Shown here: piece by piece, positions 54,784 to 64,000 of the stretch
Position numbering within the stretch: position 1 is the stretch's first letter
How the letters are laid out: every line of letters begins with the position of its first letter
Source of the DNA: Cryptococcus deneoformans JEC21
Lineage: Eukaryota; Basidiomycota; Tremellomycetes; Tremellales; Cryptococcaceae
Reading direction: 5' to 3'
NCBI RefSeq assembly: GCF_000091045.1
Contig: NC_006687.1
Coordinates: 201,001 to 265,000 of the forward strand
Length of the DNA stretch: 64,000 nt
Made by a program: the position numbers and the translations under genes
Notes under the pieces: model-generated
What the model was told of the DNA's origin: nothing
What the model saw: only the letters and a program-made list of their open reading frames with translations
Database searches by the model: none

Positions 54784-57139
54784 ATGTCAAACCCCGGTTC
54801 AATGGATCGAATGGAGGCTGACTACGACGTTGAAAAGGTCGACCTCGCCAGGCACGACGTTCTCTATGTTTCAGACGTAGCTCCTGTCGCAACAGGAAAA
54901 CAGCTGGATGAGAGGCAGAATCGCAATGTAGGTGGCGGCTCGTTTTATTAATGGAAAGCGCGCTGATGCATTGTTTATCTTCCAGTATGATGCTGCTGCA
55001 ATCTTCTTCGCTGAGCTTGCTCGGCGCCCAGATGCTGACGAACTGATGGCCCCTTGGACCCCAAAAGAAGAGGAAGCTGTTAAGCGCAAGGTCTGTATTG
55101 TGTTAAGGGGCTAAGATTAAAACTGATGCAGTACTGCAGCTTGATTTGATCGTCCTTCCATTGGTTACGATATCTCTTCTCCTCGGAGGTACCGATAAGG
55201 TGATTCTTAGTACGGCCGCGACTTTCGGCTTGAAGACCGATCTTCATCTGGTCGGTCAGCAGTACTCTTGGGCCAGCTCAATCAGTAAGCTTCACTCATA
55301 TCAGGCAGATGTAACTATCACTAACTCTGACTAGTTTTCTTTGGATCTATGCTCACTGTTCTCCCTCAAACATGGTTATGCCAAAGGCTTCCGACCGGAA
55401 AGGTGATTATACTATTTGTATATTTTCGATATCACACTGAAACTTTTCAGATCTTTGCCACAAACGTCTTCTTCTTTGGTGTCATGACGTTCGCTATCAT
55501 GGGCGCAAAGAACGTCAGTTGAATATCGTACCACTTCGTTGGAGTGTGAAGTTAACCTTTTACAGGCTGCTTCCTTACAAGCTATCCGTTTTATTTTGGG
55601 TATGTTTGAGGGCATGAATACTTCTGGTGCAGGTTTGGTCGTAAGTCTCGTTGTTTATTGTAAGATTCTGGCTTATGCCAAGTATCTTCTACTAGATTAA
55701 TATGTGGTGGCCCAAAGAAGAGCAAGGTTGGCGTACTGTCCTCATATTCAACACTTTCTCATCGGTTCTCAACGGCCTATTTTCGTAAGTATCTTCTCTT
55801 TGAGAAGGCAGGCACCCGCTGAAACTCCTATTAGCTATGCCGTGCAGTTTTATACACCAACAAAGCTCCTATCTAGATGGCAATTGTTGTACCTCATCAC
55901 AGCGTGAGTTCCTTCATGCACCTTTAGGACATCTCAGAGTTAAAGATAGGGCTGATATGGTGTAGCTGTATCTCTGTTGCCTTCGGCGTGGTCGACTGGT
56001 TCTGCCTTCCAGCTAACGCTACCAAGGCATGGTGGCTTGTAAGTAGCTGTTATCTCCAGCCTGATGATTGCTTACTGTCTACAATCAACCAGACCGACCG
56101 CCAGAAATACATTGCCGTCCAGAGGTTGGCTAAAAATCAGACAGGAATGGTTAATACCCATGTGAGTGAGCTGCTTTCAAAAACTGTCAATATCTGCTGA
56201 CTCATGGAAGTTCAAATGGGACCATGTCAAAGAGGCTCTTTTGGATCTTCGCACATATCTTTACTTCCTGATCAGTATCACGTAGGTCCGTACTTCTCGC
56301 AAAAGTTCAACTCTAATGGCATTAATTTAGTTTGAACATCCCCAACGGCGGCTTAAGCGGTTTCTATTCCATCGTGATTCAAGGGTTGAATTTCAACACC
56401 AAACAGCTTTCCCTCTTGAACATCCCGACCGTATGTCCCTTCCGATCCAATTATTGAACAGCTCGAGCTGACATGTAACGCTGATAGGGTGTCATCGGAT
56501 GGATTGCCGCTTTATTTTGGGTCTTCCTAGCCAAGTATACTCGACAGCCTCTTCTTTGTGCCATGGGATCAGTCCTGGTGTGTCTTGCTGGAACCATCGT
56601 CCTAAAAGTAGTACCCAAATCAAACATCGGTGGCTCTCTAGCGGCTCTTTACATCGTATACATGTACTGGGCGCCATACATGGTGTTCGGGCAACTTCTC
56701 ATGTATGCTAACGTTGGCGGCACCAGTAAGAAAGTAGCTGTTTTCACAATTTCTTATCTAGGTGAGACTCATTCTTCCAGCGATTTATTCAACGCTAACG
56801 TTTTGCAGGGTACTGTGTCGGTAATCTGGTTGGCCCTCAGTCCTTCCTCTCGAGAGAAGCACCGGGCTACCCCACAGCGTACACTGTGATGTTGGCAGGT
56901 TACTGCGTCTCAATCGGGTTAATGAGTCTTTATGGATTTCTTTGCTGGAGGGACAATAAGAAGAAGGTTGCCCAAGGTACCGAATGGCAGAAGAGCGTAA
57001 CGAGTCAAGACACTACGGTCCCTGAAGAATGGAAGGATTTGACGGACAAGCAGGTAAGTCGGACATACTAACTACCATTTGCTTGTGATGGAAGTTTATT
57101 GAAACATTGCAGAACCCCAAGTTCCGATACACCTTCTGA
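54784..57139 (+). CDS. Major facilitator transporter, allantoate permease (Dal5/ACS) family
   Basis: A plasma-membrane anion:cation symporter of the Dal5-like fungal family, importing small carboxylates or amides. The start MSNPGSMDRMEADYDVEK leads to a cytosolic N-terminus with MAPWTPKEEEAVKRKV, the family's W-x-x-x-E-E box before helix 1. Helices follow over many short exons: LDLIVLPLVTISLLLGGTDK, FFGSMLTVLPQTW, IFATNVFFFGVMTFAIMGAKN, AIRFILGMFEGMNTSG, INMWWPKEEQGWRTVL (the conserved loop after helix 4), YAVQFYTPTKLLSRWQLLYL, ISVAFGVVDWFCLPANATKAWWL, then NIPNGGLSGFYSIVIQGLNF, GVIGWIAALFWVFLAKYTR, LAGTIVLKVVPKSNIGG, PYMVFGQLLMYANVGG and VAVFTISYLGYCVGNLVGPQ. The C-terminus reads NPKFRYTF. 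It precedes a 5-oxoprolinase by 0.8 kb, which suggests pyroglutamate or a related amide as substrate. Confidence 0.9.
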
Positions 57140-57946
57140 TGTCAGGAGAACGAGAGGGTGAGGGCAATGGCTCTTTGATTTTAATATGATACATAAGCTA
57201 TTCTGAATTCGGCTTTGTTCGTTGGAACATGGTGTATGAATCGTCTTGAGTTGTAGATTAGTAGGATTGTCTTTAAGTACGTAGTTGTGCTTGGTTATGT
57301 CAAATTGTTGCCCATAATTCATCCGAGCAAGCACAGGAAACCAAATAGAACATCAACAACCAATTGAAACCGTTTACCGTCGGCCGTCGAAGAAACGAAC
57401 TGTTGTCATGCCCGCCGGAGGATTATCTATTCCTTATTTGGTTCTCAACTTTAGAGCACTCCGCTGGCGGACATATCTCTCTTTTTTGGAGGGAATCTTT
57501 ATTTTCCGTTCGTTCGTTCGTTCTGCTGCAGGCCTTTCGTTTTGACTTTTCCAATCCGGTATTCAGTACAAAAGCAACTTGTCGCAAATACCATACCTTC
57601 AGGGAGGATATGATGGTCCACGGGATCATTGTTGCTTGGGTGTTAGGTCATGCAAACAATGATATCCGGCTTTCGACAGAAGGGGAACGCCTCGACGGGT
57701 TTCGTTTCCCGAGCCCGGAACAGTACAACGGGTTCATGATTCCGCATAGTCATGGGCTTATCTTAGGCTTTTTCATCATCATACTCACTCTATTTTAAAC
57801 ACTATCGGGAACCTGTTCCCGTCTGTGAAAGTAGCTTGAGCCGCTCACTTGTGTCTCCGGTGATAACATTCAAAACGTGAGCGAGAGAGGTCATTTTCGC
57901 TTGTACAACCTCTAGCTCTTACATCACATCCATCAACTTAACCATT
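57140..57946. promoter_or_regulatory. Intergenic region: permease to 5-oxoprolinase
   Basis: 807 bp holding the permease 3' UTR and the oxoprolinase promoter. It has a CGTT tetranucleotide run (about 57509-57522), AGATAAG on the minus strand (57757-57763), TGATAA (57861-57866), and TTCCCGAGCCCGGAA (57706-57720), a weaker relative of the operator at 57806-57821. A 144-codon frame at 57364-57798 spans these sites and is not gene-like. Confidence 0.55.
57806..57821. promoter_or_regulatory. CGGGAA-N4-TTCCCG inverted repeat (candidate Zn2Cys6 operator) upstream of 5-oxoprolinase
   Basis: CGGGAA CCTG TTCCCG, with arms identical to those of the permease site, equal spacing (CGG-N10-CCG) and a similar distance to the ATG (125 bp). 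The spacer differs, so the arms, not shared ancestry of the whole segment, are conserved. Confidence 0.75.
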
Positions 57947-60900
57947 ATGCCTGCACCAGTGAGCGACAAAGTCAAGATTTGCATTGATCGAGGGGGTACT
58001 TTCTGTGTAAGTTCTGTTAGAGTACCCACGAACAGATGTTGACCGGCGAGTAGGACATAATTGCTTTGAGTGAAAGCAAAGGAGACCATTTGGTCAAGCT
58101 ATTGAGTGTAGATCCTGACAAGTACATTTTGCTTTTATCTGTATTCGTTCCCAGCTAATCTTAATAGCTACGCCGATGCGCCCACCGAGGGTGTCCGTCG
58201 TGTTCTGGAGTGGTTCACAGGCGAAAAGATCCCTCGTAACCAGCCTATCGACACCTCCAAGATTGAATACCTCCGCATGGGCACAACTGTGGCTACTAAT
58301 GCACTTCTAGAGCGGAAAGGGGAGCGATGTGCTTTGCTAATTGTGAATGTTTTGATCTCCTTTGGTAACAGACAACTGATTGGGTGTATCTAGAACAAAG
58401 GCCATACCGATGCACTTGAGATAGCTTTCCAAACTCGCCCTTTCCTCTTCCAGCTTGCGGTTAAAAAGGTGACATTCCTCATTTGAATTGGACCTCGAGC
58501 TAATAAATGCGTTCAGCCCGATGTACTCTACTCCAAGGTTGTCGAGATTGACGAACGTATCATTCCGGAGTGGCAGGAATTTGTTGAAGAAGGTCGAATG
58601 GTAGCTGAGAACGGTGACAGGCTGATCAAGACGAGTAGCGGCGTGACAGTACGAGAATTGAAACCGTTAGGCGAGTTGCTGCTATGTAATACTGTAAGAT
58701 ATGCTAACACCTAGCAGACGAGGAAGAAGTGCTAAATCAGCTCAAAGATTTATTTGAAGAAGGTTACCGATCCCTTGCAATTGTTCTCGCCCACTCGTAC
58801 CTTCTTCCAGATGATGAGCAACGTATTGCACAAATGGCCTGGGGCATGGGTTTTACGAATGTCAGTGTCTCATCCAGTATTGAGGCGAAGATTGGCTTCA
58901 TTGCTCGCGGTCAATCAACTACTGCAGACGCCTATCTCACTCCCGAGGTCAAACGCTACCTCCAAGGCTTTGTCAAAGGTTTCAAGAATAGGCTGGAAGG
59001 ATCACAGTGCAAGGTATCTTTTATGCAGTCAGATGGTGCTTTGGCCGATTTCAAAAGCTTCTCTGGTCTGAGGGCAATCCTCTGTGAGTCTCACGCTTTT
59101 ATACTGTGTAAAGTAAGGGCTGACCAAGGGCTAGCTGGACCCGCCGGAGGTGTTGTCGGATACGCTCGTACTTCATATGACCCACTGGAAGGTTCACCGG
59201 TGGTTGGTTTTGATATGGGTGGAACTGTGATTTTTTTCTTTTATTCTCTTATATTGCATATGCGCTGATACAATGATAAATAGTCTACCGACGTATCGCG
59301 TTACAATGGCTCGTACGAACATGTGTTTGAGACGACCACTGCCGGTATCGCCATACAGGTACCTCAGTTAGATATCAACACCGTTGCGGCTGGAGGAGGG
59401 TCCATCCTGACCTATAGAAACCAAATATTCAACGTTGGTCCGGAATCGGCTGGTGCTCATCCCGGGCCTGCTTGTTATCGCAAAGGAGGACCTTTGACCG
59501 TGACCGATGCCAACCTTTTCCTTGGTCGATTGCATATCGACTCATTCCCTAAGAGTATGTGTAACCCTTGCAGACCGGCTTTGGCTGACTTTCAATAGTA
59601 TTCGGCCCCAGCGAAGACATGCCCCTTGACTACGACATCGTCTGTCAAAAATTCGAGGAATTGACAACTTCCATCAACAAAGAGAATGAATCAAACCTTT
59701 CTCCTGCAGAAGTCGCCTTGGGGTTTATCAACGTTGCCAACTCTTCCATGGCTCGTCCGATCCGGGGTCTTACTGAGCAGAGAGGTTTCCGTACTAGTGC
59801 TCACAACCTGAGCTGTTTTGGTGGTGCAGGGGGTCAACATGCTACTGCTCTCGCTGCGCTTCTGGGGATGCACTATGTGATTGTTCACAAGTACGTCTCC
59901 CAGAGACTGCTTATGACCGTTGGCTAACGTCGAACACAGGTATTCCTCCATCCTTTCTGCGTATGGTATGGCTCTCGCGGAGGTTGCGGTCGACGTTTCC
60001 GAACCATTTGTCCAAGAGTTTTCGATGTCAGCCATGCCAGCTACTGAGGAGCGTTTAGGTGCTCTGAGGGCCCGAGCATTAAAGAAGTTGTCTGACCAAG
60101 GTGTCCAAGAACGAACTGTTGTGTACGATGATTACCTGAATCTTCAATATGCAGGCTCCGACACCACTTTGATGATCCTTCGCCCCGCAGATGGCGACTT
60201 TGCTCGTGCTTTCGTGGAAGAGCATAAGCGAGAGTTTGCATTCACCCTCGATGCTCCTATCATGATTGCCGCTGTCCGCGTACGGGCTACCTCCAAGACC
60301 ACCTCCCTTGATCTTAGCGAACAATCACCATACGTGGATGAGCTCCGACAGCTGGAGGCCAGTAAGATCACTCCCCTTAAACCACAGCCTTTCGCTTCAA
60401 ACTCAGTGTACTTTGAGGAATTGGGCAAGTTTACAGACGTGCCTTTGTATCGATTGCAAGATCTAGTCCCTGGGATGAAGGTCGCTGGGCCTTCCATCAT
60501 CCTCGATAACACTCAAACAGTTGTGCTGCACCCTCAAAACACAGCCAAAATTCTCAAGTCTCATGTTTTGTAAGTTGTCTGTCGTCATCTGTGCAGCTTT
60601 CTGACAATAGTATCAGTATCGATGTAGGCTTAGGTCCGAGAAAGGCAGTTGACCTTAATTCCGTCGATCCCATCCAATTGTCTATCTTCAGTCACCGCTT
60701 CATGGGTATCGCCGAACAGATGTGTCGTGCTTTACAAAAGACTGCTGTTTCTGTTTCTATCAAGGAACGTCTCGAGTAAGTAATGCTCACACATGGCTTT
60801 ATGTTGCTAACGTTATTCAGCTTCTCATGTGCTCTTTTCGATGCTGGCGGGGAACTAGTTGCCAACGCACCAAATGTGCCGGCTCATCTTGGGTCCATGC

Positions 60901-62655
60901 AGTACGCTGTTGTGTATCAGGCCAATAGGCGTAAAGGGGAGCTTCGGCCTGGGGACCTTTTGGTATCCAATACCCCGGAAGCCGGAGGTGGCCATCTTCC
61001 CGATATCACTGTAGGACTTACTTATCTCTCATGAACAAACACTAATGACCACGTTAGGTGATTCAACCTGTCTTTGATGACGCTGGAAAGGATATCGTAT
61101 TTTGGGTGGCTGCTCGAGGACATCATACCGACATTGGTGGACTTGGAGGCAACTCTCACCACCCAGACCAATCTGTTCGTGCGGAGGAGGGGGTGGCTTT
61201 CGAATCAACCTTTGCCATACGAGACGGAGTTTTCAACGAACAAGAGATTGTTGACATTTTCATGAAGGCAGGCGATTATCCCGGCTGCAAGCCAACAAAA
61301 CGGATCGACCACAACTTATCCGACCTCAAGGCCCAATGTTCCGCATGTGCTGTGGGTACTACCCAACTGCACGCTTTGTTTGATGAGTATGGTAAGGACG
61401 TCGTCCATTTCTACATGAAAGGTAAGCATAATCCCGGTCTCCTTCGCTTACGAGCATTCTAACATATTCTTTAGCTATTCGAGACAACGCCGAAGCGTGT
61501 ACACGAGATGCCCTCAAATCTTATGCTGGTCGTACTTTCAGAGCCACAGATCACTTTGATGATGGTACAGTGGTCAAGCTCAAGATCGACATTGATGAGA
61601 ATGGTACTGGAACATTTGATTTTACCGGTACCGGACCCGAGGTTTTGGCCAACTTCAATGCACCAGAGGCCATCACGCGCTCTGGTCTCTTGTACTGCTT
61701 ACGGACCATGTCTGGGACAGATATTCCCATGAACGCTGGCGTGCTTGCTCCATTGAACATTATCATCCCCCAAGGATCTGTCTTATCCGCTTCTGAAGAT
61801 GCTGCCGTATCACAAGGGTAAGCTAATAGCATTACCAGCTGAACAGTCAAAACTGACAACTTCCAGTAATGGTGAAGTGGCTCAGCGTGTTGCCGATATT
61901 GTCTTTACTGCCTTCAACGTCATGTCTGGGTCTCATGGTTCTATGAACGGTACCCATTTGATGTATAAGAAGCATACTTGGGCTGAGACCAGTGGGTCAT
62001 CTCCTCAGCATATTAATCACACTTCTGACAGCTTGCAGCATGTGGCGGCGCGTCGGCAGGACCTACTTGGGACGGTCAATCGGCCGTTCATACAAATATG
62101 ACCAACACCCGTATCGGCGATCTCGAGCTTCTTGAGACCCGATTCCCAGCCATCCTTCGAGAATTCAGTATTCGCCGAGGCACAGGTGGTGCAGGTAGAT
62201 ACCGAGGAGGTGATGGAATTTGTCGAATTTATGAGGCAAGAGTAGCAATGGAAGCAAGTCATGATGGGCAGCGACGTGTTATCGCACCCCATGGCTCATC
62301 AGGCGGCCTTGATGGAGAAAGGGGAGCTTCCTATCTGAAGAAAAAGAAACTCAACGGGGGGTATCGTGTTGTCAAGCTGAAGCCGGCTCACCAAGTCCAG
62401 TAAGTTCAAATTTACTAATCGCAGGTCATGTTCGCTAATGAGATGTGCAGGATGCAAGTAGGAGAGCAGCTGATTGTGCACACAGCGGGTGCTGGCGGCT
62501 GGGGAACTCCGGTGGACCTCATTGAAGAAGGATATAATAGAGAGGGTAATAATTATAACCATGTCAAGTCCAAGGAGGGAAGCAAGCCACCACCTTTCAC
62601 AAGAGGAAACGGTAGTGTATCTCAGTGGGGTCAGGCTCAAGCCGAGTGTGACTGA
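57947..62655 (+). CDS. OXP1: 5-oxoprolinase (fused hydantoinase A/B type, ATP-hydrolysing)
   Basis: The cytosolic enzyme that hydrolyses 5-oxo-L-proline to glutamate with ATP in the glutathione/pyroglutamate route. The N-terminal HyuA half starts [20 protein letters not shown], with the actin-like ATPase motif DRGGTF completed by the next exon's DIIALS. Then come [60 protein letters not shown] with [15 protein letters not shown] (second phosphate motif), [35 protein letters not shown] and [17 protein letters not shown]. The HyuB half begins near 60600 ([20 protein letters not shown]), with [60 protein letters not shown] and [18 protein letters not shown]. Length of about 1,280 residues fits the fungal and animal enzyme. 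About a dozen introns cut it. The C-terminus is Asn/Lys-rich. Confidence 0.93.
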
Positions 62656-63348
62656 TTAATTTAACATTGGTTATTCGAGATTCCTTCTGATGTATAAATT
62701 ATCTTGAGATCTATGTTCACTGGGTTGGGGAGAGGTCGACGAGTTGGGTTGAACGAGAGGATGTCAGGAAGTCAAGAGAAAGCGCGCCGGTCACGGGGTA
62801 TCACGATCCCAGGGACAACAACGAAGAAGGATGGGTGGTGGTAAGACCCGGAAATAATTGACAAGTACAGATTGCGATGTTCAAATTCGTTCATTAGTCC
62901 TCGCTGTTATATATTAGCTTCCTCGTGGGACGATCGGCGGTTTTGGCCGCTACTTGCTGCTGTTATTTATGCAGCCTACTAGCTCTTGCTCCCGTACGGT
63001 CGTTCATTTAATTTGTCCGTCATGTGTGGCCAACATTAACCACCATAGCTCTCAATAAGGGTAGCCAGTTAGCAAAATAACAAATGATAAAGCTTAGTAT
63101 CACCACGAATTAATGACATATGGTTGGCTAAGGCAAAATTGCCTATTTTTCAGCGAGAAACTTCGCACCGGTGGATACAGTAGAATAACAGATGGCAGCT
63201 TCTTTCATTCCAGTTTCCCCTACGAATTCCTGCATCCCAAAACTACAAATGATCCATACACCCAGACACCAAAAGAGCCGGCACAGTGGCACTATCCTGA
63301 CCAGATCACATTTCCCTTTTTTTTTAACAACCCAGAGTTTATTTACTT
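62656..63348. other. Convergent intergenic region
   Basis: 690 bp of 3' flank between 5-oxoprolinase and the DUF3500 gene. Plus-strand frames of 70-80 codons overlap the region and the next gene but have no support. Confidence 0.5.
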
Positions 63349-64000
63349 CTAAGCCTCCTGCTGTTGCTTCTTGGCAGCCTGCTCCTTCTGCCATTGCCAG
63401 ATAAGGGCCTTGCCGTAGTCTTCACAGTTGGGGAGACGGTTAATGGTGTGAATGTGGCACTTGGCTGGGGAGGTGTTGGTGAGGAAGATACCGCAGTGGA
63501 AGTCAAACTGGACGGATTAGGTCAGTTGTAATCAAAAGTGAACTGGGAAAGGGAATGTACCTCGCAGAAGGTGACAGGAGAATGAACCCTGAAGTAATAA
63601 GGGTCACTGAGACCGTACTTGCCGATCCAAGCAAAGTACGTCTGATCCTCAAACTTCCTGACACGATCCATCTTAGCCTTGAGAACTTTCTCGGGAAGGT
63701 AGGTGTTGAAAGCCTGGACGATAGCATAGACCTCCTCTCTCTGGAGGGGGGTAAGCTTGGAGATGGGAACGCCTTCGAAAGGAACGATTCTGTTGTCCTG
63801 TCGGGCACCACCGAGGTGTCTGCCAAAAAAAGAGAATTAGAAAGGGGTTCACAAGATAGAGGCGGATCAACTAACCGTTCGTCAAAGGCCGCCCACCTGT
63901 GCTCGGGGATACCGTGAGCAAGGTCCATACCCTCACAGAGCTGAGCCAACTTCCGGTTCTCCTCGCTAAGGTCCCTCATCAAAGTGAGAGCTCGGACTTC
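63349..64000 (-). CDS. DUF3500-domain protein (partial, 5' end outside the window)
   Basis: The C-terminal part of a DUF3500 (PF12006) protein, a family of unknown role found in bacteria and fungi. Reading on the minus strand from the window edge: LMRDLSEENRKLAQLCEGMD, then AHGIPEHRWAAFDERHLGGA, DNRIVPFEGVPISKLTPLQR, EEVYAIVQAFNTYLPEKVLK, FEDQTYFAWIGKYGLSDPYY, FRVHSPVTFCEFDFHCGIFL, TNTSPAKCHIHTINRLPNCE, DYGKALIWQWQKEQAAKKQQQEA. The F-R-x-H-S-P strand followed by GIFLTN and H-x-H-T-I is the family's signature. Two short introns interrupt it (about 63509-63560 and 63821-63875). It ends with a Lys/Gln-rich tail. The N-terminus lies beyond 64000. Confidence 0.85.

Noticed and set aside
57509..57522. 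CGTT tetranucleotide repeat
   Set aside because: A short microsatellite only; not a CRISPR or regulatory array.
57364..57798. 144-codon plus-strand frame between permease and oxoprolinase
   Set aside because: It spans simple repeats and regulatory sites; no recognisable protein features.

Overview
This window is nuclear DNA from a fungus. Almost every gene is cut by many short introns (about 45-125 nt, GTNNGT donors, CTNAC-like branch sites, YAG acceptors). Gene content is that of a compact basidiomycete yeast genome; product style and intron density point to the Cryptococcus neoformans/gattii complex (Tremellomycetes). That placement is inference; no search was run. I see no rRNA, tRNA, CRISPR or viral sequence. 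All CDS spans below include introns.

Layout. 0-15 kb is mostly housekeeping: the 3' part of ATP synthase gamma (ATP3), a cyclophilin, a PhoD-like phosphatase (minus), a secreted/single-pass membrane protein (minus), TMA22/DENR (minus), a DHHC palmitoyltransferase and the RAD9 checkpoint clamp subunit. 14.3-16.1 kb is a gene-free island with degenerate repeats, a TG...CA LTR-like block and a near-perfect inverted repeat. 16-29.5 kb is a metabolic stretch: aldo-keto reductase, lactonase-type beta-propeller, a Zn2Cys6 regulator, a flavin monooxygenase (minus) and an inositol-dehydrogenase-like Gfo/Idh protein. 31-41.9 kb holds a small two-exon membrane protein that ends 23 bp before FMP52, a TM9/nonaspanin (minus), a broken gene, mitochondrial IF-3, a PPN2-like phosphatase (minus) and a COG0523/ZNG1-type GTPase. 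42.4-51 kb holds a small candidate gene with no recognised family, AP-3 delta (APL5, minus) and MMS19. 51-62.7 kb is a coherent unit: a second Zn2Cys6 regulator (minus), a Dal5-type permease and a fused 5-oxoprolinase. The window ends in a DUF3500 protein (minus, partial).

The most interesting signal is regulatory. The permease and 5-oxoprolinase promoters each carry a perfect CGGGAA-N4-TTCCCG inverted repeat (that is, CGG-N10-CCG) about 130 bp before the ATG, with GATA sites nearby, and the zinc-cluster regulator gene is divergent from the permease. I read this as a locally controlled 5-oxoproline (pyroglutamate) uptake-and-use regulon. Other points worth attention are the 23-bp tandem gene pair with FMP52, the hidden small gene at 42.5-43.3 kb, the decayed gene at 35.2-36.0 kb and the repeat island before the aldo-keto reductase.
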